A stretch of 64,000 bases of DNA from Prochilodus magdalenae (taxonomy: Eukaryota; Chordata; Actinopteri; Characiformes; Prochilodontidae): positions 1-64,000 of the forward strand of contig JAMWET010000800.1 of the NCBI GenBank assembly GCA_024036415.1. The letters run 5' to 3'. Shown in pieces: positions 10,916 through 21,435 of the stretch. Position numbers and translations under genes: made by a program. How positions within the stretch are numbered: the stretch's first letter is position 1; every line of letters starts with the position of its first letter. The notes under the pieces are model-generated. The model was given only the letters and a program-made list of their open reading frames with translations. It did not search any database and had not been told where the DNA came from.

Positions 10916-12548
10916 ATTAGTCTTGAGCAAATGGACAATGACCTGACACTAGATCCACAGGTTTAACCGGTCCCCCTTTGGGGCGTTTCTTGTTTCTAAA
11001 AGTGCCATGTAAAAACGCCCTAGAGCATCACTCCCCCGCCCCCTCAAAAACGGCTTCGGGCACCCCGGGGTTTGGAGTGTTCGGATATGGACCAGCTGCA
11101 CTTTAAATGCTGATACAAACACTGTTTACCAGCTTCCTTCAAAGCGAGCCAGATGAACTGGATGTCTCCACTTATGTTCCTGTGATTAAAAATGAGCCGT
11201 TTGAAACTGAAGCCTATTAGAAGCATCCGTCAGCCGCCGGTCTGGTACAGTCACCAGAGAAGTGTGTCTTCTTTGATCAGCGGTCAGATTGAACTCCACC
11301 ACAAAATCACAAACACAATTAAATTCATTAAGCCGCGGCTGTAAATAAAACATTAGCACAGGTTTCTTCAAGTCCCACTTCTGAAGAGTAAGCCCTCACT
11401 TCTGACGGTTAGCCGTTTCCATGGAAATATCTTCTTCTTTTTTTCCCTCTCTTGGGCAGAAACCAGCAGACGTCCTGCTGTGTCCTCCACCTGAGAATGA
11501 GGATATGATTCAGATTCCTCACCTCAGTTTCTTCTCCTCATGAATACAGCTTCTCTAAGTAACTCCACCTGCATATGCCTTAGACACAGCCGAGCATCCG
11601 TACTTGGTTCAGCTGGTTAAAGAACAACACAGTACATGGGCACCCGTCCTAATTACTGAGTTCAGGTTTATTGACCACACCCATGGCTAATAGGCGTATG
11701 AAATCAGGCATGTAGCCATGCAGCCTCCGTTGGAGAGCTTAGTGAACTGTGGCCCTGGGTTGACATATAGGGTGTCCCCAGTTTTGGCAGCGTCTGTCCT
11801 GCTAGAGCTGCTCTAGACAACGGTAAGTGCTGTTATTGCACATACGTGAAAGCATCTAGAAGCAGCAACAGCTCAGACATGGCGCAGTAGACCAATCACG
11901 TGCACAGAATGGGAGTATTGAAATTCCCGGCTGAGGAGCTGAACACAAGTCTAAGACCACTATTAACACTTTTCCACCAAACTGGTTCACACCCGGGAAC
12001 AATCAGTGCCGTCCCAGCACCATTAACTCTCTCTGGTCTGGAACCAGGTGGCAAAGGGCCGTGGCACTGCACAATGAGCTGCACCTAGCTGATCTCGGGA
12101 ACAGTGGTGTCCCACCGGTGATGTGCTTATGCATGAGGGATTCAACAGGAAGCGTTCATCTTCTAATGAGCTGAACCGTGAAGCACTCAGAACATTTACT
12201 ACAGAGAGCTGGGAACCTTAACGCGCTGCTTTATAAGAGTCCACCTTCATAACAGACAGAGGACAGGCGTACGAGTGGTCCTGCGTGTACTCGCTGTCTA
12301 GGACGGTTCCTCTGGACTGAGCACAGGTGCTGAAAGAGCTCGTTCTGGATGGTGAGATATATACGCCCTCAAAGCAGGAAGCACAGTCTGCACCTAGAGA
12401 ACATGTTCCGCTATGTTGGGTTTATGTGCTGCCGGCCGACTTCTACTTTTGGACTAAGGACCGCCCACCTCCAGACACGTAATCGCTCATCTCTCAAACC
12501 AGTGGAAATGTGGACCCATTCTTAATGGGTTCAGTAGAGCCTGGGAAC
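10916..12548. other. Low-repeat island, no gene recognised
   Basis: About 1.6 kb without visible repeats. The part 11040-11420 reads like single-copy DNA, with AT-rich stretches such as AATTAAATTCATTAAG near 11318. Frames of 60-62 codons here have no support. It is a candidate for conserved non-coding DNA, which only a comparison with other fish genomes could show. Confidence 0.4.
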
Positions 12549-12656
12549 CAGCACCAGCAAGGGCACCAGCACGGGCACCAGCACGGGCACCAGCAAGGGC
12601 ACCAGCAAGGGCACCAGCAAGGGCACCAGCAAGGGCACCAGCAAGGGCACCAGCCC
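12549..12656. repeat. 12-bp minisatellite (GGGCACCAGCAA)n
   Basis: Nine near-identical 12-bp units, with AAGGG or ACGGG variants. Because 12 is divisible by three it gives GHQQ-type repeats on plus and CWCP-type repeats on minus. These look like Cys-rich protein but are artefacts. Confidence 0.95.
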
Positions 12657-12774
12657 TTGCACTTTGTTGGAGTAAAAGAGGTATGTGCAGTACTGAGTGT
12701 CAGCTGAAGGAGTGTAAAGCCCCACCACTTGACTCTGAAGCAGTGGAAAGGTGTTCTCTGCAGTGGCAAGTCTG

Positions 12775-13110
12775 GCTACACATGGTTGCTAAGGTGTTGC
12801 CATGAAATCCCAGGTCACAGGTGTTGCTGTGATATCCCAGATGGTTGTTAAGGTGTTGATATGGAATCCTAGATGGTTGCTAAGATGCTGTTATGATACG
12901 CTAAGGTGTTGCTGTGATATCCCAGGTGGTTGCTAAGGTGTTTATATGGAATCCCAGATGGATGCTAAGTGCTGTATGTCAAGTGCTTGCTAAGGTGTTG
13001 CTAAAGGATCCCAAGTAGTTGCTAAAGTGATGCTAAGGTGTTGCTATGGTATCTCAAGTGGTTGCTAAGGTGTGGCTATGGGATCCCAGGTGGATGCAGA
13101 GCTCCAAGTG
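12775..13110. repeat. Degenerate GTTGCTAAGGTGTTG tandem repeat
   Basis: Roughly ten diverged units of about 30-40 bp built on GTTGCTAAGGTGTTGCTAT and ATCCCAGGTGG. Unit length varies, and copies differ by substitutions and small indels, consistent with an old array. Confidence 0.8.
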
Positions 13111-14377
13111 GTTCCTAAGGAGTGGTTTGTACCACAGGGGCCGGCTAGTAAACACCTTAGCCTTCACCTAGAACACACTTCAGGAAATGTGCTCTTCTAG
13201 CTTAACACTGTATTATTCAGTCAAATTTAACATGTGTATTAATGAATATTTAATAACATGATTATACATGTATGATTACATAAGGTAATATATGCCATTA
13301 TTACTATGTATATAGAGATACCTGTGTAATTATGGGCTAAACCTGAAGTTGATACTTCCATATATTTTTATGAGCTGTCCTGCTACAACAGTGAATAGAT
13401 CATCTGTAATTACACAGTTGTTGCATGTATTATCGTGTAATAACACAGTTATTAATGGCACTTCATGTAAAGAACATTTTTAAACTGGCTGGATCGGGTG
13501 TTTCTGAGTGTGGAGGTTCCTAAAGGTTCCCCACACTCATCTCACTTTCAAAGCCAGCCCTTTTCTTCAAAAGGTTCTTCAGGGAACCGAAAGTGGTTAG
13601 CTCCAAAAAGCTCTCTCCAGCTCTTCTCGGCACAGTGCGTGCCTGCAGGGTTGTAGCTGTAGACTTCCTCCATGATGAACTCTCTCATGAATAAATGTAT
13701 GCCGCTCGTCCTCGCATGCTCAGAAAGGCGAGCAGGTTCTGGTCACCTGTTCCTGGCCTGCTGGGTGTGGACACTAACCTAGCCGGAGTCTTCCTTCTGC
13801 TTGTTATCATCCTGGAAATGATCTGCCTTCCCTCAGCACAGTGTACGGTATAAAACCGTATTTTAAATTCTCCGAATACGCCACATTCCCCTCCAACCGG
13901 GTATGAAATATTGATGGAGAGCCTTCGGGTCTGAATATGGGTCCGTATATTTTTTTGGCTTGCTATTTTGAGAATTTCCAGTGACTTAGCATTCTTCCTG
14001 AATCCGCTGGATTCTCTCACCTCGCTCCGGAAGCTTGCTGCCTTGCTGGCGTCTGCCACCCATGGGACTTGCGAGGTGTGTGTTGGGGGGGTGAACTGTT
14101 GGTGGGGCGAGTAGTGAAGTAACAGCAGCACTCCCGTTCTACTCTCTGTCTGTCCAATTAAAGTTTGACAGGTTCAGTAAAGGATAAACTCCTCTACCTC
14201 CTCTATATGGCCTGTTATACTGTACATCACTGTTTATATGGAATCATTGCTGGGATATTTCCAGTTTTGTACTTTTATATTGACAGCTTGTATGCAACCA
14301 TTTGAATGCCCCAGAAACTAATTACATCTATTTCAGCAGTGAAAACAAAAATTAATAAAAGGATGAAAAGATATAGC
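13111..14377. other. AT-rich stretch and unassigned sequence
   Basis: Positions 13200-13480 are AT-rich with no tandem structure. The 148-codon minus frame at 13685-14131 is the longest non-repeat frame nearby. It matches no family I recognise and has no clear splice signals, so I do not call it a gene. Confidence 0.35.
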
Positions 14378-15105
14378 TGCCCCCAGAAGGAGGTGTGGGA
14401 GTGCGGTGCTGTTGGGAAGGAGGATAAAGGTGACCAGGATCAATAACTGATGATAAATTTAGACTGATATGATCAATATTTATTGAGCTACACATACAGA
14501 AGTCTGTCTCTCAGTATGGCGTCGGGCTGCCGTGTTCGCTAACCCAACACGCCAGACGACTCGGTATGGAGCTGTAGAGGTTCCTAATGGAGTCCTGTGA
14601 TAATCCATCCCATGCAGCTTGAACATCCTCACACAGTTCCTGCAGATGGTGCGGTAGGGGTGGAGGTGGAGGGACAGCAGGTCTTCTGGACGTGTAGCAA
14701 CAGACCGTTCATCTTTGTGCTGACCACGGTGCCTCCACACACGGATTCGTTGGGCATCTCCACCAAGACTAAAGCGGGACTCGTCACTGAAGATGACCCG
14801 CTGCCATTCTGAGTCACTCCATGACAGTCTGGTACGACACCACTGCAGTCTTTGGTGACGGTGACGTGGTGTTAAGGACAGCCGTGGTAACGGTTTGTGT
14901 GCATGTAGGTTTGCATGGTGCAGCCGTCTGCCAATGATGGCGGACTTCACTGCTCGCTGAATGTCTGCAATAGTGCCTGTTGGGTCAGTCAGGTATCACA
15001 ATAAGGGTCTATCTTGCCTACATCACATGCACCGCTGGTTGCATGTCCCACAACGTCAAACCTACCCACCAAGTTTCGTTCCTGTTGGTTGATTCCTTCT
15101 GGGTA
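14378..15105 (-). mobile_element. Tc1-like family A, most complete (deleted) copy
   Basis: The outer ends carry AGCTGCCCCCAGAAGGAGG on the left and an inverted, diverged TTCCTTCTGGGTA on the right. These are interpreted as terminal inverted repeats. Inside, on the minus strand, are a 5' leader containing AACTTGGTGGGTAGGTTTG, the first catalytic block, the shared junction and the C-terminus. At about 730 bp it is roughly half the length of an autonomous Tc1-like element. The N-terminal helix-turn-helix region and most of the DDE domain are absent, so it is non-autonomous. Confidence 0.75.
14480..14950 (-). pseudogene. Tc1-like transposase remnant, catalytic core deleted
   Basis: An open minus frame of 156 codons. 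Its first half is genuine Tc1-like transposase, with LTPRHRHQRLQWCRTRLSW then VIFSDESRFSLGG (first Asp) and RIRVWRHRG. After the deletion junction it continues out of frame, and the true C-terminus, ending HGG-x-TPY in the family, lies in another frame. The second Asp (DN-x-P-x-H block) and the Glu (NPIEHLW block) are missing. It cannot make active transposase. Confidence 0.8.
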
Positions 15106-15116
15106 TTTGTGCAACC

Positions 15117-15359
15117 GAATTTTTGATGATGGTTATCAGTATGGTCACAGTATGGACCACAAATATTCAAAAAGTTCAAAATCAGTTTCAGAGTTCTCCT
15201 GCAGTGCTCACAGGTAAAATGAAGGGCCCTGGGTTTGTCTTGACCCCCAGCAGACATGCTGAAGTACACTCTGTAGGCCTTGCACATCTTAGCAGATGCT
15301 TTCATGGAGTATTGGTCTTGATACATTGGTCCACAGATGGAACAGAAGGGTCCACTCAC
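15117..15359 (-). pseudogene. Cys-rich domain fragment of unknown repetitive protein
   Basis: The minus frame reads KMCKAYRVYF, then GGQDKPRALHFTCEHCRRTLK. C-x2-C spacing in CEHC suggests a small metal-binding fold. I recall the pattern 'DQDKPWAPHxxC' from repetitive, transposon-associated fish proteins but cannot name the family. Sequence upstream and downstream does not continue it, and no start or splice context is convincing. It directly adjoins the Tc1 copy ending at 15105. Confidence 0.4.
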
Positions 15360-15639
15360 TCAGCTGGAACATCTTAAAGTCTAGCTTGAGCCTGGCTTGA
15401 AGCCTGCTTAGCACTGAACGTATGGCAGACTGAACGTTCTGGACAATAGAGAATGCCTCTGTACATCATTATTCTGACCACATAAGTGAAGTTTATGGGG
15501 CCCAGGCGTGTTGTTTTGTACTTTATAGGCCTAAGGAGCTAAGAGAACACACACTTAGTAACCGAGAACCCACAAATAACGTCAGCAGCGCTTTATGTTT
15601 ACATAAACATTTAAAATATCAACGTAAGAAAACTATAAC

Positions 15640-16024
15640 AAGGTGGTTGAGACAGGTTGCAAGCACAAAGTGGTTGTATTAGGGTTTGTCCGGGAATCAA
15701 TCGGAAGAGGCAGGGGTCAAAACACAGGCAGGCATTATCAGAGACATATCCACAAAGACTAAAGCCAGAAACCAGAGCAAGGGTCAAAACCATAGACATC
15801 ACCAGAAACGCTACAAGATACAGGAAACGAGAACAGCAGGGAAACACGGCTCAGAACTCCAGTGTGAAAACAGAGACTTCGCAACCAGGCTGAGCCAACA
15901 ATGAAGTCTACATGGCAGTCCTAATGAGTCCTAGATCAGCTGCAGGTGTGAGTGGGTGGGTCCAGGGTGGAGCAGGAAAAGCTGTGCAGTAACATTAAGG
16001 TACCAGAGAGGGCGGTGTGTGACA
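15640..16024 (-). mobile_element. LTR-like element, minus strand
   Basis: On the minus strand it starts TGTCACACACCGCCC at 16024. It continues with C/T-rich text typical of fish Gypsy-type LTRs, including GGTTTTGACCCTTGC. It ends near a decayed polyadenylation-like CCCTAATACAACC. It shares its TGTCACAC start and the GTTTTGACCC block with 41747-42227. No internal retroviral-type genes or primer-binding site are visible, so it would be a solo LTR. Classification is tentative. Confidence 0.45.
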
Positions 16025-16159
16025 AAAAACATATTGGATGTGCATTACCGTTAAAGGTGGCCCCAGAAGAGGTCCAAGTAGTTCAGGCATCACAGCTTTC
16101 AGGTGCATGTGTTGCTCTTACTCCTTAGTGCTGGCCAGAGGGGCTGCATAGTGGGTAGT

Positions 16160-16318
16160 ATTGTATATCAAGTCAAGGTTTATTTATATTTGCCTTTTTC
16201 CAACAGAGGTTGTCACAAAGTGGCTTTAATGAGAATCTGGGTCCAAGTCACTGTAAGCAAATCCAGGGCGATGTTGGCAAGGTAAAACTCCCCCAGAGCA
16301 AGAAACCATGAGAGGCAG
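16160..16318 (+). mobile_element. Dispersed fish repeat fragment
   Basis: Contains AAGGTTTATTTATATTTGCC, GTTGTCACAAAGTGGCTTTA and GGCAAGGTAAAACTCCC. From memory these are the signature blocks of a very common teleost dispersed repeat whose original reads like TTTATATAGCGC and GTCACAAAGCAGCTTTA. It ends where the 32-bp minisatellite begins. Confidence 0.55.
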
Positions 16319-16332
16319 TTGTTCAGCAGCAG

Positions 16333-16784
16333 ACCGCACAGGGTGGGCATTAAGTCCACATCAGGTCACACAGGATGGGCAGTAGTTCCCCATCGGGCCA
16401 CACAGGATGGGCCGCAGTTCAGCATCAGGCCACACAGGATGGGCAGTAGTTCCACATCAGGCCACACAGGATGGGCAGTAGTTCCATATCAGACCACACA
16501 GGATGGGCAGTAGTTCCACATCAGGCCACACAGGATGGGCAGTAGTTCCACATCAGGCCACACAGGATGGGCAGTAGTTCCACATCAGGCCACACAGGAT
16601 GGGCAGTAGTTCCACATCAGGTCACACAGGATGGGCCGCAGTTCAGCATCAGGCCACACAGGATGGGCAGTAGTTCCACATCAGGCCACACAGGATGGGC
16701 AGTAGTTCCACATCAGGCCACACAGGATGGGCAGTAGTTCCATATCAGACCACACAGGATGGGCAGTCGTTCCATATCAGACCG
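16333..16784. repeat. 32-bp minisatellite, about 14 copies
   Basis: Unit core CACACAGGATGGGCAGTAGT followed by TCCACATCAGG, period 32 bp. Two copies carry GGGCCGCAGTTCAGCATC instead, and the pair is repeated about 220-230 bp apart, suggesting a segmental duplication inside the array. There are no unique spacers, so it is not a CRISPR array. Confidence 0.95.
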
Positions 16785-17989
16785 TAGGAGTTTGTAAGGT
16801 AGTGGTGCATTGTGTGTGTGGCTGTTGATGACCTGCCTGTCATCTCGGCTGTTCAGTAGTGCTGGGTCTCAAGTGTCCACTGCTGCCATGTTCAGTAAAA
16901 AAAAAAAAGTTTCTATTAAAAAAAACTTCACTTCATGATCCCACAGTATTTATAATGCATCATAAATCAAAGATTCATAGAAAGAGCTACCCAAACTTCA
17001 GAAAGCGAACCCGTCTTTGGGGTGAGAGGGGAAAGATGTGTGTAAATATGATCGCATGCTGAACTATTGCTTCAAATGTTGCGTAGATTTGGCTCATGCA
17101 GCCATGTCAGATTTATCGGGAGAAGCAGGGGGCAAGACTCACAGTGTTTAGTGCACAGTGCAAGCCTGTGTTTCCCGCTGTTTGACAGTTGGAGATTTTC
17201 AGTGCTGATGGAGTTATTGATCACGCATGCATTAAAATGATGTCTGCAGCTCTGAATGCCAATGACAGAAACCCCCGTTAATCAGGGAATCAATGGCGCT
17301 GTTGAAGAACCGGAGAGCCTCCACAATGGATCAGAGAGTGGAGAGGCGGCTGGAGGACTGGAAAGCATCCCGTGTCCGTCCATCTCTCCGGTTATTACGC
17401 TTGTTGGTTATGGATAACACATCTACGCGATTTTTCATCATCTCGTCGGTACTCTGAGAAAAAGCCTTTTAAGGGACGACGTTGGGTCTGTTCTGGGTGG
17501 CGGTGCGTTTTGATTTATGGCTCTGCTGCGGGTGAATCATGTAGCGATGATGTAGAGTTATGGGACTCTGAGGTCAGAATCATGTTGATGTAATAATGAC
17601 TCAGTGAAGACAGCGCTACGGATCATGCGGGTCATGCGAGCGGCTGCATTATCTCGGGAAGATGGACACCACGTTGTTCATGCTGTAACTCATCCGTGAG
17701 TGCTTTACAGTCACTCAGTGTAGCAGGTTTTGATGTGAGTCCACTTGACACAACCATATTTTTTATGAGAGCTTGTTTAGGTCTACCATGTGTAGACACT
17801 TCTTCTTCTTCTTCAGGTGAACCTCTTATTCTCCTGACTTTCAGTTTGGCCTAATTTGCCATCCGGCACAGTGAGACCCTTAGCACATCGTTTAGGTAAC
17901 TTGTGTACTGATCTTGCAGCATTCAGCCTCTTCATCTAAACCCAGCAGGAGAGAAGACCCTACCACACCACGCTGGCTAACCTGTTTAG
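16785..17989. other. Low-repeat island, no gene recognised
   Basis: After short A-rich runs near 16898-16927 the sequence from about 17040 to 17700 shows no repeats. It reads like single-copy DNA, e.g. GGGAATCAATGGCGC near 17284. Frames are short and unsupported. A CTT run sits near 17800-17815. It is a candidate for non-coding conservation. Confidence 0.4.
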
Positions 17990-18395
17990 AAGCTACCATG
18001 AGTGTTGTGCTCCTGTGAGCCCCCCATGCATCCATGGCCAGAAGGTGGTCACTACATAGCATCACTGCTAGGTCCTTTTAGGATGGCCTAAGGGACCTAG
18101 GGACATGCTGCTTCCCCTCACACTGTTGCTGCAGCAGAGATTTTAGAAATCCCACCACTTGATAAAAAACACATCCCATATCCAAGCATCCTCGCCACTG
18201 GACACTCCTTTGGCCGTTCTACAGAAGAGCTTCTCTGATGAGCCTCGTTGCAGTTCCTCCGCTGCTGTCTTCTCCTTGACCGTACGATCTTTTGCTGGGC
18301 TCGGTCCCCTGCTGTTTCACTTTTTATGGAAGTGCCATTCCCCTACAGATTGCTGGGGGGCGCTATAGCTCCCTTTTTTAATACAGCCATCCTGG
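17990..18395. repeat. Unclassified low-copy repeat, copy 1 of 4 (partial)
   Basis: Shares GACATGCTGCTTCCCCTCAC, GATGAGCCTCGTTGCAGTTC, CAGTTCCTCCGCTGCTGTC and TGGAAGTGCCATTCCCC with the copies at 18396, 19070 and 20898, in the same order and orientation. Divergence is high, with many indels. No recognised protein domain is seen, and the 177-codon frame at 18248-18781 spans two copies and is not conserved between them. Confidence 0.7.
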
Positions 18396-18985
18396 TAACT
18401 TCACAGAGCACTGTCCTTGAGACATATTGCCTCCCCTCACAGTCTCACTCCAGCAGGGGTTGTGGAATGTCCACCACCTTAGTAAATGAACATGGCAAGT
18501 CCCCTCACTCAGGGCTCTGTCCTCTCCCTTGGCTCATGGCATCACTCCTTGTGCTACGTGGGTGGCAGTTCACAGCAGCAACCCTTGTCCAGCAGCTTTC
18601 CACTTCTACCATCACCTATAATGGTGTAGATGCAAGTAAGGTTGGTGCTTGTGAACACTGTAGCTTCTGTGGCAGTGTCTACTCGAAGCAATGCAGGAGG
18701 TCCACAGTAAGTCCCACCAAGCCGCCTTGCTGCTCCACTGGGAGGTTCTTGCAGCTGGCCACCATCCACCATCTCCGGTAGATATCCCTTTAGCCAACCT
18801 ACAGCCAGACTTCACTGATGAGCCTGCAGTTCCTCCACTGCTGTCTTCCCCTCATCCTCACGGTACTTGCCTGGGTTTGCGTCTCTGCTATTTCACCTCC
18901 GAGTTTGTGGAAACGCCATTCTCCTCCAGATCATTGGGGAAGCTATTGCACTTTTGACACCAAATGTAGCATAGATGAAGAAGAC
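18396..18985. repeat. Unclassified low-copy repeat, copy 2 of 4
   Basis: Carries the fullest set of shared blocks: CACAGAGCACTGTCC, GGAATGTCCACCACC, GCAGCTGGCCACCATCCA, GATGAGCCTGCAGTTCC and GACACCAAATGTAGCAT. The element type is unknown. The GACACCAAATGTAGC block and its downstream GAAGAAGA-like text recur at the end of copy 4. Confidence 0.7.
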
Positions 18986-19069
18986 GAGGCAAGAGACATT
19001 GCACTGGCTGAAATGGGCAGCAAGAACCACTGTATTTACACCACCCAACCTGACATCAGTGACCCTGTG

Positions 19070-19612
19070 AGCCCCCGTGGGGTGGCTCTGTGTGGCTATG
19101 GCTCCCATGTGTCAAAGGTCAGTAGCAGATCACTACATACCCCCACAAAGCACAGTCCTTAAGACATGCTGCCTCCCAAAAGGGTCCCATGAAGCAGGGT
19201 TTATGGAATGTCCACTACCCTGGTAAACAGACATGGCATGTCCCGTCTAAGATTGGTGCTTGTGAGAACTGGAGCTACTCTGGCTACTCATTCCTGGAAG
19301 GCTAAACTAAATGCCGCCAAGCTGCCTCGCTGCTCCACCGGCAGGTCCTTGCAGCTGGCCACCATCCAGACATCACTCTTGCCATCTTACAGCCGAGCTT
19401 TGCTGATGAGCCTTATGGCAGTTCTTCCACTGTTTTCTTCTTCGTGTCTCCGCTGCCCTTGGTCATGTTCGGCCCTCTGCCATCTTACCTCTGGGTTTGA
19501 GGAAGTCTGGGTTTTCCTATTGACTGCCAGGAGATGAAAACAACAACCAGGGAGACATGGTGTTGGTTTAGCAGAGAACCTGGTGGTTAGCGATGACTGA
19601 AGTGGTCAAGAC
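19070..19612. repeat. Unclassified low-copy repeat, copy 3 of 4
   Basis: Order of shared blocks as in copy 2: AAGACATGCTGCCTCCC, TGGAATGTCCACTACCC, GCAGCTGGCCACCATCCAGA, GATGAGCCTTATGGCAGTTC, then GGGAGACATGGTGTTGG and GAGAACCTGGTGG at the end. The last two blocks match the end of copy 4, which helps to set the right-hand limit. Confidence 0.7.
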
Positions 19613-20201
19613 AGCAGGCAGGTCACCTAGCGTTAGGTCACCAGCAGTTGGGTCGTCTGGCTCTTCGTGGCGGTAGACAGTAAACCCACACAAACAGCAA
19701 CGACCCCTCAGATATATTTACAGGGTGTACATCTGACCTGCTGGGTGGTGCTACCATGAGGTCCCATGAGCCATGTCCACAGCCAGTTGCTACAATCAAA
19801 TATGGAGGACAATGGCCATAAACAGCAAAGATGCTGTCTGTTTGGGAAACTCCATGCAGAGGCAACACAGCACAGCATGCATACTGCTACTTGAAGCAAA
19901 CGACGAAGCCACTCCAAGGTTAATAAAGCCATCATCGTTGTTTTGCTAACCTTTACCACAGCCGACACACGTGGCATTTACAAAAGGCAGAGCAGTTTAG
20001 CAGATGAGCTGATCATCCTCAGCATACTTTGACATCAGGCAGGTTGAGATACCAAGCCTCGAGTAAAGATACAGGAGCATGTCCAGTGTCTTCTATGATT
20101 AGCCGAAACTAGATGGTAGCATTAAGTGCCCAGTCCATGCTTTACAAACAACTGCAGACAACTCATGTTCCTGAGCCGTAAGCTCAGACTCAGATGGCAC
20201 T
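19613..20201. other. Unassigned insert between repeat copies 3 and 4
   Basis: Sequence with no match inside the window. Overlapping minus frames at 19638-19868 and 19708-19977 are short and unlike known proteins. Together with the Tc1 and LINE pieces at 20202-20880 it separates copies 3 and 4 of the low-copy repeat, so it may be part of a nested insertion. Confidence 0.35.
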
Positions 20202-20440
20202 GCACAAAGGCCTGTGGGGTATAACTTACAGGATCCAGAGATTGGGAGGAGGTGCTACAGTGCAGGGAATGTCTCGTTCCATGTGTGGAAAACGTCTCCA
20301 GAGCAGATGTTAATGACTGGCTAAAAGGAGGGACTGCATGTGGGCGTGGCCAAAGACCATCGTGTGAAGGAAGTAGCTGAATCTGCAGGTGTATGGAAGC
20401 GTACGGTCATACGGGTCTACCAGCAGTGGATAAAATACAT
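20202..20440 (+). mobile_element. Tc1-like family D, 5' fragment with helix-turn-helix region
   Basis: Matches 57945-58205 and, reversed, 42490-42800. Shared blocks include CCATGTGTGGAAAA, CAGAGCAGATGTTAATGA, GGGCGTGGCCAAAGACCAT and TACGGTCATACGGGTCTACC. In the 42.5-kb copy the same DNA reads VWKRTVIRVYQQW, a helix-turn-helix-like stretch. Homology stops at about 20436, where LINE sequence takes over. Confidence 0.65.
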
Positions 20441-20752
20441 CCTTATGCTCCATCTCGTAAACTAAGGTCCTCTGACTCTGGTCTCCTGGCTGTTCCTGGG
20501 TTCAGGCTTTCCTCTATGGGTGGCAGGTCGTTTAATGTTGCTGCCTCCACACTCTGGAACTCCCTACCTTCATCAATTCCACTTCACCCTCTCTTTCCAT
20601 CCTCAACACTCTCTCATCTTTTCTCTGAACGTTTTCATTCTTCATGATTAATTGCTTGTTTGTTTTATTTTGAGTTTGTAAAGCGTCCTTGGGTTTGTGA
20701 AAGGCGCTATAGAAGTATAACCCATTATTATTATTATTATTATTATTATATA
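20432..20752 (+). mobile_element. L2/CR1-type LINE 3' end with (ATT)n tail
   Basis: The plus frame gives YAPSRKLRSSDSG, then FNVAASTLWNSLPSSI, then a Phe/Ser-rich end. This is the usual C-terminus of L2-like ORF2 proteins. Downstream, GTGAAAGGCGCTATAGAAGT and (ATT)n at 20727-20750 are the typical 3' end. It is 5'-truncated to about 320 bp and belongs to a different family from the copies at 9018 and 44512. Confidence 0.8.
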
Positions 20753-20757
20753 ATTAT

Positions 20758-20880
20758 GGATCTGGCTTTGTTTGCTGTAGCATTAGCACCACCCTTCACT
20801 GGAGCTAGGGGTCTGAGCGTAAACCCTGAAGGCTCCCCAGATCATTATCCCCCTCCACCAAACCCGATGTTAATGACAAG
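20758..20880 (-). mobile_element. Tc1-like family B, short fragment
   Basis: Shares TTTGCTGTAGCATTA, CCCTTCACTGGAGCTA and CAGATCATTATCCCCCTCCA with 58262-58612. Only about 120 bp of the transposase region remains. Confidence 0.6.
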
Positions 20881-20897
20881 CTAAAAGGAGAGGGCCC

Positions 20898-21435
20898 TTG
20901 TTCGGTGACCATGTTCCAAATGAGACTACATAGCCCTTTTTCAGGACAGCTGTCCTGGCGACCCCACAGAGGACAGACATTGGGACACGCTGCCTCCCCT
21001 CAAAGTCCCATGCAGCAGGGGTTTGGGTATGTCCAGACATTCCACAACAGACATGACAAGTCCCCTCTGAGGGGGGTGCTCGCGAGACCTGGAGCTCCTC
21101 TGGCTACCCAAAGCATCGCTGGAGCTGGTCCTTAAAGCTGGCCACCATCCAGACATCACTTTTGCCATCCTACAGCCGGGGTTTATGGGCCTTATGGCAG
21201 TTCCTCCACTGGTGTCTTCTCATCGGCTTCCTCGTCATTGACAGGTTTGGTCCTCTGCTGTCTTATATGTGGGTTTGTGGAAGTGCCATGTTCCTCCAGA
21301 CTGCTGGGGGCGGAGTGGGGGGTGTGGACTTCTCACACCAAACGTCTGACACCAAATGTAGCATCATTGAAAAACACAAACAGGAAGACATAGTGTTGGG
21401 TTAGGGGAGAACCCGGTGGATAGAGGTGGCTGAGA
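20898..21435. repeat. Unclassified low-copy repeat, copy 4 of 4
   Basis: Contains all the blocks of copies 2 and 3. It is bounded by a directly repeated TTGTTCGGTGACC at 20899 and again near 21446, with CAAATGAGA after each. This suggests the basic unit is about 550 bp and was tandemly duplicated. Confidence 0.7.

Noticed and set aside
12494..12769. CWCP-repeat Cys-rich peptide resembling metallothionein-like proteins
   Set aside because: A 12-bp minisatellite of nine units explains it; no conserved flanks.
13685..14131. 148-codon minus frame as a novel gene
   Set aside because: No recognisable domain, no clear start context, and no splice or polyadenylation signals at suitable places.
16333..16784. 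Regular 32-bp repeats that could suggest a CRISPR array
   Set aside because: Copies are directly contiguous without unique spacers, in a eukaryotic context. The same holds for the 54-bp and 42-bp arrays.
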